Position numbers and translations under genes: made by a program. A DNA stretch of 64,000 bases. It comes from an uncultured Lachnospiraceae bacterium (GTDB lineage: Bacteria; Bacillota; Clostridia; Lachnospirales; Lachnospiraceae). The stretch spans positions 1 through 64,000 of the forward strand of contig CANRZW010000016.1 in NCBI GenBank assembly GCA_947644545.1, read 5' to 3'. This document shows, piece after piece, positions 17,874 to 24,842 of the stretch; the first letter of the stretch is position 1, and each line of letters begins with the position of its first letter. The notes beneath the pieces are model-generated. The model worked only from the letters and a program-made list of their open reading frames with translations. It searched no databases and was not told the DNA's origin.

Positions 17874-18791
17874 TCAACCTTTTACGGCACCGGCCATAAA
17901 GCCCTTTTCAAAATACTTCTGTACAAACGGATAGATGACAAGCATCGGCAGCGCCGCAATGATAATGGATGAGAATTTGATCATCTCCGTCATCTTATTC
18001 AGCTCTGCAAACCCGCCCGAGATCGTGCTGGCCTGACTGGCGCTGGCAGAGCTCTTGATCAGAATGTTGCGCAGTACAAGCGGCAGGGGCGCCCTTTCCG
18101 GGGACGGCAGATAGATCAGGGAGGTAAACCAGTCGTTCCAGTAGGCCACCATACTGAACACTACCATTACCGCCATGATGGAACGGCTTAAAGGCACTAC
18201 GATCTGGATAAAAGTCTTCCATTTGGAAGCGCCGTCGATCTGTGCGGCCTCCGTCATCTCTTTCGGGATGCTGTTTTCAAAGAAATTGCGCACGATGATC
18301 ATGTTGCCCACCGCAACGCCGCCGGGCAGGAACAATGCCCACATGTTATTGATCAGCCCGGTATGCTTGACGATCAGATAGGTCGGCACCATCCCACCGC
18401 CGAAATACATGGTAATAATAAAGAAAATACTTAAAAACTTCCGGCCCGGCAGCCCCTTGACACTTAAGGGATAGGCCGTCAGATACAACACCACGACCGA
18501 AAACACCGTACCGATAATCGTATATTTGAAACTGTTGAACAGCCCGGTCAGAATCTGCGGTTCCGCAAACACCGCCCGATAGCCCTCCAGGGTAAACTGG
18601 CTGGGCAGCAGGAAAGTCTTACCCGCGTATACATCGTAAGGGTCCGATACCGATGCGATCAGGACATAGTATAGCGGATATGCTACCAGAAACAGCACCA
18701 CCGTGCAGATCACCACCAGGATGATATCACTTGTTCTCTCGGAAAACCCTGACAGTTTCCCACTCTTTGATTTGACACTCATTGCTCTCAT
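17874..18791 (-). CDS. carbohydrate ABC transporter permease (LplC/AraQ type)
   Basis: A 305-residue inner-membrane permease with about six hydrophobic helices. The N-terminal SDPYDVYAGKTFLLP segment after helix 1 and the EAA loop (EMTEAAQIDGASKWKTFIQIVVPLS) mark the LplC/MalG branch of sugar importers. The ATG at 18791 is preceded by GGAGG at 6 nt; another ATG at 18782 is less well placed. It pairs with the LplB-type permease just upstream (10 bp) and passes to the binding-protein gene downstream. Confidence 0.95.
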   Translation of the reverse strand: MRAMSVKSKSGKLSGFSERTSDIILVVICTVVLFLVAYPLYYVLIASVSDPYDVYAGKTFLLPSQFTLEGYRAVFAEPQILTGLFNSFKYTIIGTVFSVVVLYLTAYPLSVKGLPGRKFLSIFFIITMYFGGGMVPTYLIVKHTGLINNMWALFLPGGVAVGNMIIVRNFFENSIPKEMTEAAQIDGASKWKTFIQIVVPLSRSIMAVMVVFSMVAYWNDWFTSLIYLPSPERAPLPLVLRNILIKSSASASQASTISGGFAELNKMTEMIKFSSIIIAALPMLVIYPFVQKYFEKGFMAGAVKG

Positions 18792-18801
18792 ACCGCCCCT
18801 C

Positions 18802-19740
18802 CTATATAAAGCTTGTTTCGTCGGATATCCTGCCGGCCATCTTATTGACCAGGATCAACAGGATAACATTGATCACCGTGTTAAAAAGCCCCACTGCCGT
18901 GGAATAACTGTACTTGGCATTTTCGATACCCTGTTGGTATACATAAACCGAAATCACGTCACTGGTGGCTTTGTTCAGATCCGTCTGCAGAAGCCAGACC
19001 TTCTCGAATCCCACATTCATCAGACTGCCGGCGCTCATAATCAGGTTCAGCACCATGATGGAGGTCAGCCCCGGAATATCAATATGACAGATCCGCTGGA
19101 ACAAGGATGCGCCGTCCACCTTGGCCGCTTCATAGAGAGAAGTGTCTATATTCGCCAGCGTAGCCATGTAGATAATAATGCCCCAGCCTGCATCCTGCCA
19201 GATCCCGGACGCAATATAGATGGTCCGAAAAGCCGCCGACTCCGTGAGGAAATCGATGGATGTGCCTGCGATCAGATTGATCAGCCCGCCCGAAGGACTA
19301 AGAAAAATACGAATCATACCGCAGATAACCATGGTCGATATAAAATGCGGTGCATACAGTACCGTCTGTGTGACCCGTTTAAAACGGTGAAACCGCATCT
19401 GATTCAACAACAACGCCAGAATGATGGGAATCGGAAAACTCCATAACAGGCTGAACAGGCTCAGCAGCACCGTATTCTTGATCATGCGCCAGAAAGTCGG
19501 TGCGCTGAAAAAGCGCAGAAACCATTCAAATCCTACCCATTCACTCCCCGTAAAGCCCTTGCTCGCCTTATAATCCCGAAAAGCGATCTGGATGCCATAC
19601 ATGGGTATGTACTTATACACAATGGTCAAAAGGACCGGAACCGCCAGCATGGCATACAACTGCCAGTTATCCATGATCCGCTTTTTCAAGGGTCTCTGTG
19701 TCATCACCGCCGCCGCGGTCTTTGACTTATTCTTACTCAT
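18802..19740 (-). CDS. carbohydrate ABC transporter permease (LplB type)
   Basis: The first gene of the sugar operon: a 312-residue permease with about six membrane helices, the typical start MLAVPVLLTIVYKYIPMYGIQIAF and an EAA loop (SLYEAAKVDGASLFQRICHIDIPGL). It forms a heterodimeric channel with the LplC-type permease. The ATG at 19740 has GAGGAG about 6 nt upstream. Its promoter region contains an operator-like palindrome shared with the divergent lacI gene, so expression is probably induced by the imported sugar. Confidence 0.95.
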   Translation of the reverse strand: MSKNKSKTAAAVMTQRPLKKRIMDNWQLYAMLAVPVLLTIVYKYIPMYGIQIAFRDYKASKGFTGSEWVGFEWFLRFFSAPTFWRMIKNTVLLSLFSLLWSFPIPIILALLLNQMRFHRFKRVTQTVLYAPHFISTMVICGMIRIFLSPSGGLINLIAGTSIDFLTESAAFRTIYIASGIWQDAGWGIIIYMATLANIDTSLYEAAKVDGASLFQRICHIDIPGLTSIMVLNLIMSAGSLMNVGFEKVWLLQTDLNKATSDVISVYVYQQGIENAKYSYSTAVGLFNTVINVILLILVNKMAGRISDETSFI

Positions 19741-19792
19741 TTCGTTCTCCTCTCTTTGAACAATTTTTACTCTGTTTCCTTTTTTTGTTTTT

Positions 19793-19804
19793 GTTTCATG
19801 AAAC
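19793..19804. promoter_or_regulatory. LacI-family operator site A
   Basis: The perfect palindrome GTTTCATGAAAC lies about 55 bp before the lplB-type ATG, downstream of the predicted operon start site, where a bound repressor would block transcription. The same 12-mer occurs at 20102-20113. Confidence 0.7.
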
Positions 19805-19825
19805 GTTATATCATTTGTTGTTTCT

Positions 19826-19854
19826 AAAATAACACTTTAGAAAGATAAAATCAA
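19826..19854 (-). promoter_or_regulatory. putative promoter of the sugar ABC operon
   Basis: On the minus strand TTGATT (19849-19854) and TATTTT (19826-19831) are 17 bp apart, upstream of operator A. The -10 is weak, so this is tentative. Confidence 0.4.
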
Positions 19855-19951
19855 TATAAATTCCTTGATTTTCTTGCCATTCTTATACTTTCTGTACATT
19901 TATACAAATCCAAACTATTGTTTTTGGCGAAAATGCACATACATTTTTCAC

Positions 19952-19967
19952 GAAACGTTTCATGAAT
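19952..19967. promoter_or_regulatory. LacI-family operator site B
   Basis: The palindrome GAAACGTTTC (19952-19961) continues as CGTTTCATGAA, the 11-mer common to all three sites of this intergenic region (site A has it on the other strand). It lies between the two divergent promoters. Confidence 0.6.
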
Positions 19968-19994
19968 ATTGGATTTATCCGGTTTTTCCGTGTA

Positions 19995-20023
19995 TTTACA
20001 ATCATCGGGCATTATATTATAAT
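19995..20023 (+). promoter_or_regulatory. lacI promoter
   Basis: TTTACA (19995-20000) and TATAAT (20018-20023) are separated by exactly 17 bp. Transcription from here would give a leader of about 230 nt that contains operator C and the repeat element before the lacI start codon. Confidence 0.7.
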
Positions 20024-20101
20024 GGAGAAAGCAAAGATACTGCCGGAAAAATATCGAAAAACAGCGGAAACCTTTTGATTTCCCTATTGTTACATTTCAC
20101 C

Positions 20102-20113
20102 GTTTCATGAAAC
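20102..20113. promoter_or_regulatory. LacI-family operator site C
   Basis: A second perfect copy of GTTTCATGAAAC, about 80 bp downstream of the lacI -10 box, placed so that the regulator can block its own gene. The repeat element begins directly after it. Confidence 0.65.
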
Positions 20114-20224
20114 AAGCGGCAGGCTGAGCATGATGAAGGTTTACTATGAAAGTCTTCGACTTTCACAGCGTGGATGGCCATGCGGCCCGCTAAGCGGCAG
20201 GATACGCATGATAGAAGTTTACTA
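20114..20224. repeat. interspersed palindromic repeat, copy B (about 1.4 tandem units)
   Basis: A 78-bp unit is present about 1.4 times in tandem: the GCGGCAGG block recurs at 20116-20123 and 20194-20201. The full part (20145-20224) matches 869-949 almost base for base, including the TGAAAGTC/GACTTTCA hairpin. In the second hairpin the change GCATGG to GCGTGG keeps pairing as a G-U, which hints at selection for structure. The element lies in the lacI leader and supplies a spurious in-frame N-terminal extension to that gene. Confidence 0.85.
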
Positions 20225-20261
20225 TAAGATTATAGCTATTTCGAGAAAGGTCTGGTCTGTT

Positions 20262-21254
20262 ATGATGGAAAAGTCAAATTCCGCCCCGACAATGAAAGAT
20301 GTGGCAAAAGAAGCCGGTGTCGCACTTGGCACCGTATCGAAAGTCGTGAACGGCCTTCCGGTAGGCGAACCCTACAGGATCCGCGTTGAGGAAGCCATCC
20401 GGAAACTGAATTATCAGGTCAACAGTTACGCCCAGGGACTGAAAGCAAACAGGACCCATACGGCAGCGCTGCTGATTCCCAACACGTATCTTCCCTTTTT
20501 TGCCTCCCTCGTCTATCACATCAATCTCGCGCTCCTGAAACGGAAATACAGGATGCTGCTCTGCTCTACCGACTATGACCCGGGACTGGAACAGGAATAT
20601 GTGGCCATGGCACAGCAGAACAAGGTGGACGGCATCATCGGACTGACTTACAATCCTGACCTGATCCTTGATGAGACCACGCCTTTTATCGCCATCGACC
20701 GCTCCATGGGACCGAGAATCCCCTGTGTGACCAGCGACAACTTCGCCGGGGGCCAGCTGGCCGCCGAGAAGCTGGCAGACTTAGGGTGCCGCAATGTCGC
20801 GTTCCTGCGCATCGGTTCCTCCTTAAACAATGAACCCAACAAGCGCAAGGCCGGTTTCGAGAACGGCTGCCTTTCCCGCGGCCTTCCGTATGAGATGAAG
20901 ATCCTCAATGACGGGGAATCCTACGAAGAATTTGCCCTGTTTCTCAAAGAACACATGCAGAATGGGAAGCTGGCCTTCGACGGCATCTTCTGTGTGACGG
21001 ATACGCTTGCCCACCTGATCATCAAAATGCTTAGCGATATGGGACTGCGGGTTCCGGAAGATGTACAAGTCATCGGTTTTGACGGCACCAGACACTTCGG
21101 GGATCAGGAGTACACCTGCTCCACCATCGTACAGCCCGTGCCGGAGATCGCCGAGATGTGCGTAGAACTCCTCTTACAGGAAAACCGGCAGGCCAAACCG
21201 CCGCTGGTCTGCCTGCCGGTATCTTATGCGTACGGGGGAACGACGAATAAGTGA
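20262..21254 (+). CDS. LacI-family transcriptional regulator
   Basis: A 331-residue LacI/GalR regulator: N-terminal helix-turn-helix (TMKDVAKEAGVALGTVSKVVNG) followed by a periplasmic-binding-protein-like sugar domain (GIIGLTYNPD, PCVTSDNFAGGQLAAEKL, VIGFDG). It is divergent from the sucrose/fructan transporter operon and is its likely repressor, acting on the GTTTCATGAAAC-type sites. The start is placed at 20262 (an adjacent ATG at 20265 is equivalent) because GAGAAAGG lies 11 nt upstream. An open frame continues upstream to 20130, but that part is translated repeat sequence and should not be annotated as protein. Confidence 0.94.
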   Translation: MMEKSNSAPTMKDVAKEAGVALGTVSKVVNGLPVGEPYRIRVEEAIRKLNYQVNSYAQGLKANRTHTAALLIPNTYLPFFASLVYHINLALLKRKYRMLLCSTDYDPGLEQEYVAMAQQNKVDGIIGLTYNPDLILDETTPFIAIDRSMGPRIPCVTSDNFAGGQLAAEKLADLGCRNVAFLRIGSSLNNEPNKRKAGFENGCLSRGLPYEMKILNDGESYEEFALFLKEHMQNGKLAFDGIFCVTDTLAHLIIKMLSDMGLRVPEDVQVIGFDGTRHFGDQEYTCSTIVQPVPEIAEMCVELLLQENRQAKPPLVCLPVSYAYGGTTNK

Positions 21255-21279
21255 CGGGTTTCCGGTAATACTATGCAGC

Positions 21280-22497
21280 TCATCTCCCCGAAACCTGATA
21301 CCGCCTGTAAACCCGTATTCCCAACGCCACAGCCATAAGGGCGAAGAGCAGGTACAGCACCGGTACGATCTGCCAGGAGACAAGGCACCACCCAAACAGC
21401 GGAATCATCCTCACATCGAAAACATTCCAGACTGCCAGAAAATTAGAAGGCTGCCAGTTCCAGATCTGACAGAGCACCCGGCTCTGCTCCGGTATATAGA
21501 TCATCATACTGGCAATGATCCAGCCGGTACAGACCGCCAGCGTGGCAAGACTGTTGTGCAGCACTTCCGACAGAACCATCACAAACACGCCGCCTGTTAC
21601 GGCAGTTACAAGAAGGATCCCATATTCGATCAGACATGCCTGCCCCACTGTCAGCGGATAAGAGTATCCTGCATAGGCAAGCTGAAAAGCAGCTTCAAAT
21701 CCTCCTGCACCATACAGGCTCAATGCCAGAATGACCGTAAGCGTCTCCATAACCAGCGTACCCAAAGCAGCAAAGCTGATACCCGCCAGAATTTTTGCAT
21801 AATATGCGGTGCTTTTCCCTTTGGCCCCGGTCAGGATCAGCTGATCCGTCCTGCGGGTATGCTCCTCCGCAAAGATCCCCGAAAGACTGACCGCCACAAA
21901 CAAAAGCATCAAAACACCGATCGTCGGCACCATATGAACCGCGCATCTCCCCAGCCCGTCATAATACAGATACGTGACCGGCTTGTCAATCTGTGCTTCC
22001 TTTTCCCGCCAGAACGCCTTCTCCTTCTCCGTGAGCATTGCATCCTGCCATTCTTTTTCCAGATTCTCCTGCCGCATCCTGTAAAGAGCCTGCTCATCCG
22101 CCTTCCACGCCTTCACCTCCTCCATCTTCATTCCCGTCCATGTGCGTACCAGGTTAAAGATCTCGCTGTAAGGCCGTGCATAAGTCTGGTACTCTTCCGT
22201 CAATGTATACCTCTCTGCCCCGGGCGGAATCATGGCATAGGCTTCCTCCATCTGTGTAAGCAGCTGCTGGTCCACAACTCTGCCGGACAACGCTTCCATG
22301 TATTGCCGGTCCACCTGATACATATGATAATGAGTATCCCGGAGTTCTCCATCCACATAATAATTACCCATCAGACCGCTGCAGACAGCCACGATCACCC
22401 CCACAAGACAGACAAACATCGTAGCCCATACAAGCTTCCGTTTCATGATCTTTTTCATTTCATAGCAATAGAGTGTCCCCAAATTATGATTCTGCAT
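21280..22497 (-). CDS. ABC-2 type transporter permease
   Basis: A 405-residue membrane protein: one N-terminal helix (about 20-45), an extracytoplasmic region of about 150 residues rich in Glu and Lys, then about five helices (EHTRRTDQLILTGAKGKSTAYYAKI before helix 3 is typical of ABC-2 permeases). It partners with the ATPase gene upstream, whose stop lies 3 bp before its ATG; GAGGGGG overlaps that junction as its ribosome site. The substrate is unknown. It converges on lacI with only 25 bp between stops and no obvious terminator. Confidence 0.85.
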   Translation of the reverse strand: MQNHNLGTLYCYEMKKIMKRKLVWATMFVCLVGVIVAVCSGLMGNYYVDGELRDTHYHMYQVDRQYMEALSGRVVDQQLLTQMEEAYAMIPPGAERYTLTEEYQTYARPYSEIFNLVRTWTGMKMEEVKAWKADEQALYRMRQENLEKEWQDAMLTEKEKAFWREKEAQIDKPVTYLYYDGLGRCAVHMVPTIGVLMLLFVAVSLSGIFAEEHTRRTDQLILTGAKGKSTAYYAKILAGISFAALGTLVMETLTVILALSLYGAGGFEAAFQLAYAGYSYPLTVGQACLIEYGILLVTAVTGGVFVMVLSEVLHNSLATLAVCTGWIIASMMIYIPEQSRVLCQIWNWQPSNFLAVWNVFDVRMIPLFGWCLVSWQIVPVLYLLFALMAVALGIRVYRRYQVSGR

Positions 22498-22500
22498 TTT

Positions 22501-23205
22501 TCATTCCCCCTCTTCCTCCGCAAACTGGCTGAGATAGAATGCTTCCAGATCTCCCATCTCCTCGTCCCAGCCGCCCTGATAGATCAGCCGCCCCGCTTTC
22601 ATCATCAGGATCTGGTCTGCAATATGCTCAATATCAGAGACGATATGGGTAGACAGAAGCACGATCCTGTCCTTTCCCAGACGCTCGATCAGATTCCGGA
22701 AACGCACCCGTTCCTTCGGATCCAGCCCTGCCGTCGGTTCATCCAGGATCAACAGCCGCGGATCGTTGAGCAGGGCCTGTGCGATGCCCAGACGCTGTTT
22801 CATACCCCCGGAGAAGGTTTTGATCTTCTTACGCCGGCTCTCCTGCAGTGACACAAGCTCCAAAAGTTCTGCCGCCTTCTTCTTTGCCTGCGCCCGCGGG
22901 ATTCCTTTTAACGCCGCCAGGTACAGCAGAAAATCCGTGGCGGTAAATTCCGGATAATACCCGAAATCCTGCGGCAGATACCCCAGCACGGCACGGTAGG
23001 CCTCCTCGCTCACATCCATGCCGTCAAAAGCCACCGTACCGCCGGTGGGCCGCAAAATCCCGCACAGCATTCTCATAAGCGTTGTCTTGCCGGCGCCGTT
23101 GGCGCCCAGAAGACCGTACACGCCCTGCTGCATCTTCACGCTCACCCTGTCCACTGCGATACGGTTTCTATATTGTTTCGTCAATCGATCGATCACCAGT
23201 TCCAT
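22501..23205 (-). CDS. ABC transporter ATP-binding protein
   Basis: A 234-residue ATPase with Walker A GANGAGKTT, Q-loop LPQDFGYYPEFTA, signature SGGMKQRLG, Walker B LLILDEP and the H-loop STH. This is the single-domain type of ABC-2 exporters and antibiotic/lantibiotic resistance pumps. AAGGAG lies 6 nt before its ATG. It forms a two-gene exporter with the permease downstream; the ECF sigma factor and small membrane protein just upstream may control or belong to the same unit. Confidence 0.95.
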   Translation of the reverse strand: MELVIDRLTKQYRNRIAVDRVSVKMQQGVYGLLGANGAGKTTLMRMLCGILRPTGGTVAFDGMDVSEEAYRAVLGYLPQDFGYYPEFTATDFLLYLAALKGIPRAQAKKKAAELLELVSLQESRRKKIKTFSGGMKQRLGIAQALLNDPRLLILDEPTAGLDPKERVRFRNLIERLGKDRIVLLSTHIVSDIEHIADQILMMKAGRLIYQGGWDEEMGDLEAFYLSQFAEEEGE

Positions 23206-23283
23206 TTCCGTCTCCTTTTCCGTTCTTAAATTCCTTTCTTATATCCCTTGTTCAATGTCAGTTCATTAAGGATCATACGCACT

Positions 23284-24135
23284 TTACGAATTGTATGAAC
23301 CGCATACCAGCTCCGCCGTTTCTCCCACTAACCGGACATACTGCTTTACCGTCCCCACGCCAAGCGCAAACGCAGCAGCAGCCCACCAGAGCAGGTTTCT
23401 CTCCTGTTCCGGATACCGCATATGGCCAGGCGTCATAAAGACCAGGATGCTGATACAGGCCGCCATGCCAAAACAGTAGTAAACTGCTTCCCGTCCCCGG
23501 AATCTGCGGACGATCCACAGGCCGAGAAAGCTGGTCAGCAGATAAGGCAGCAAAATACCAAGTCCGGCCTGTACAATACTGCCGTCCTGACCGGCGCCGT
23601 CTCCTCCCCTTCCCATAAAGGCAAGCAGGATAAGCATCCCCAGATTTTCCAGTCCGAGAATCCCCAGTCTTGCCAGCGCCACGCTCCTTAAGGAAAACCT
23701 TGTCGCCATCTCCAACTCCGCCATCCGGAAGCTCTGCGACCGTCCGCTTTCCGCAATCACGGTCATGGCCAACAGCGGCGCCAGAGCCGAAATCCCCCAT
23801 ATTACCTGATTCTGGTTCCTGTCGCCCGCCATCCCCGGACTGGCCGCCAACAGACAGGCCGCCGCAAAAACCGCAGCCGACAGCCACCAGATCCCTTTGC
23901 TAATATACATGACCTGCGAGAGCACAAAGGACGGCAGTCCTGTTTTCAAAAGCCGATCTGTCTCCAAAGACTGTTCTGTACCCAAAGACCGTTCGGAAAG
24001 CAGCTGCAGAAATGCTTCCCTGCGTTGCGGTTTAGGCGCCGCAAATGCACACTGCAGTTCTTCTTTCAGCACTTTCTTTTTCCGGTTCCTTATCCGATTC
24101 CTTTGCCACTTCTTTTTCCAGCTCTTTCCTTCCAT
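23284..24135 (-). CDS. membrane protein of unknown function, next to an ECF sigma factor
   Basis: A 283-residue protein I do not recognise. About 75 N-terminal residues are cytoplasmic and very basic (WKKKWQRNRIRNRKKK at the start), followed by about six hydrophobic helices. Its ATG directly follows the sigma-factor stop codon, with GGGAGGGG 6 nt upstream, so the two are translationally coupled. Such coupling usually means the membrane protein is an anti-sigma factor or signal sensor, but no zinc-anti-sigma motif is visible. It could also be a second permease of the exporter downstream. Confidence 0.75.
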   Translation of the reverse strand: MEGKSWKKKWQRNRIRNRKKKVLKEELQCAFAAPKPQRREAFLQLLSERSLGTEQSLETDRLLKTGLPSFVLSQVMYISKGIWWLSAAVFAAACLLAASPGMAGDRNQNQVIWGISALAPLLAMTVIAESGRSQSFRMAELEMATRFSLRSVALARLGILGLENLGMLILLAFMGRGGDGAGQDGSIVQAGLGILLPYLLTSFLGLWIVRRFRGREAVYYCFGMAACISILVFMTPGHMRYPEQERNLLWWAAAAFALGVGTVKQYVRLVGETAELVCGSYNS

Positions 24136-24630
24136 CTAAAACCCCTCCCTTCGCAGATTTTCCTTCAGTTTTCCGGATGCGTTCACTATTCTGCGGTATG
24201 CCGCGAACCTGGAAATCCCCAGAATTTTTGCGATCGTCTGCAGCGGAACTTCATTTACATAGCGCAGCAAAAGAAGTTCCTTCTCCTCTTCCTGCAGACC
24301 GTTAAGCGCCGCACGGACTGCAAGGCGGCTGACAGTCTGTTCTGCTTCACAGGCACCTGTTTCTTCTCTGCCGGGCAGACTCCCTTCCACCCGCTCCGCC
24401 GAAAGTGCCGAAAGCGGTACGTCCCTGTGCTTTCGATACGCATCCACACATAGATGTCCTGCGATCGTGTACAGACACCGCAGAATCTCCTGCGCCGAAT
24501 CGCAGCGGTATCTTTCCAGATAACGCAGAAACGTTTCCTGTGTGATATCCTCAGCCAGTTCTCTGTCATGCAGTTTGAAATAACAGTAACGGTAAATCCT
24601 GTCGTACTGTTCCCCCGGATCCATGGGCAT
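24136..24630 (-). CDS. ECF-type RNA polymerase sigma factor
   Basis: A sigma-70 family protein of about 165 residues with region 2 (YRYCYFKLHDRELAEDITQETFLRYLERY) and region 4 (LLLLRYVNEVPLQTIAKILGISRFAAYRRI), the layout of extracytoplasmic-function sigma factors. The start is uncertain: 24630 has GAGGAG 11 nt upstream, and 24624 has AGGA at 7 nt; the longer frame up to 24711 has no ribosome site. The gene is followed without gap by the membrane-protein gene and then the exporter genes, which are plausible targets. Confidence 0.9.
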   Translation of the reverse strand: MPMDPGEQYDRIYRYCYFKLHDRELAEDITQETFLRYLERYRCDSAQEILRCLYTIAGHLCVDAYRKHRDVPLSALSAERVEGSLPGREETGACEAEQTVSRLAVRAALNGLQEEEKELLLLRYVNEVPLQTIAKILGISRFAAYRRIVNASGKLKENLRREGF

Positions 24631-24756
24631 GTCCTGTATCACTCCTCTCATAATGTATAACGAAACAGACTTCACATATGTGCGGCCCAAATGAACTTTT
24701 TTCATTCTCATTGCACGATCCGCGCCGGCAAGAAAGCTCCGGAAAACAAATGAGTA

Positions 24757-24785
24757 ATGACAAAACAGTCGTTTTATGATAAAAT
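24757..24785 (+). promoter_or_regulatory. promoter of the hybrid histidine kinase gene
   Basis: ATGACA (24757-24762) and TAAAAT (24780-24785) are 17 bp apart, with TG one base before the -10 box (extended -10). It lies about 55 bp before the kinase start codon. Confidence 0.6.
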
Positions 24786-24842
24786 TTCTATGAATTATGC
24801 GAAAATGCTGCGGTCAGCCAGGCCGCCGGATGGAGGTCTTAT

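Noticed and set aside
20130-20261. N-terminal 44-residue extension of the LacI regulator
   Set aside because: It is the 78-bp repeat read in frame; LacI helix-turn-helix and the ribosome site begin at 20262.
21184-21220. 10-bp inverted repeat ACCGGCAGGC/GCCTGCCGGT near the lacI 3' end
   Set aside because: It lies inside the coding sequence, 30 bp before the stop, and codes for a normal C-terminus; no U-tract. Could be chance from GC-rich codons.
21226-22851. 541-codon plus-strand open frame
   Set aside because: Antisense to the ABC permease and ATPase, His/Gln/Arg-rich shadow composition, no family motif; the minus-strand genes have intact motifs and ribosome sites.
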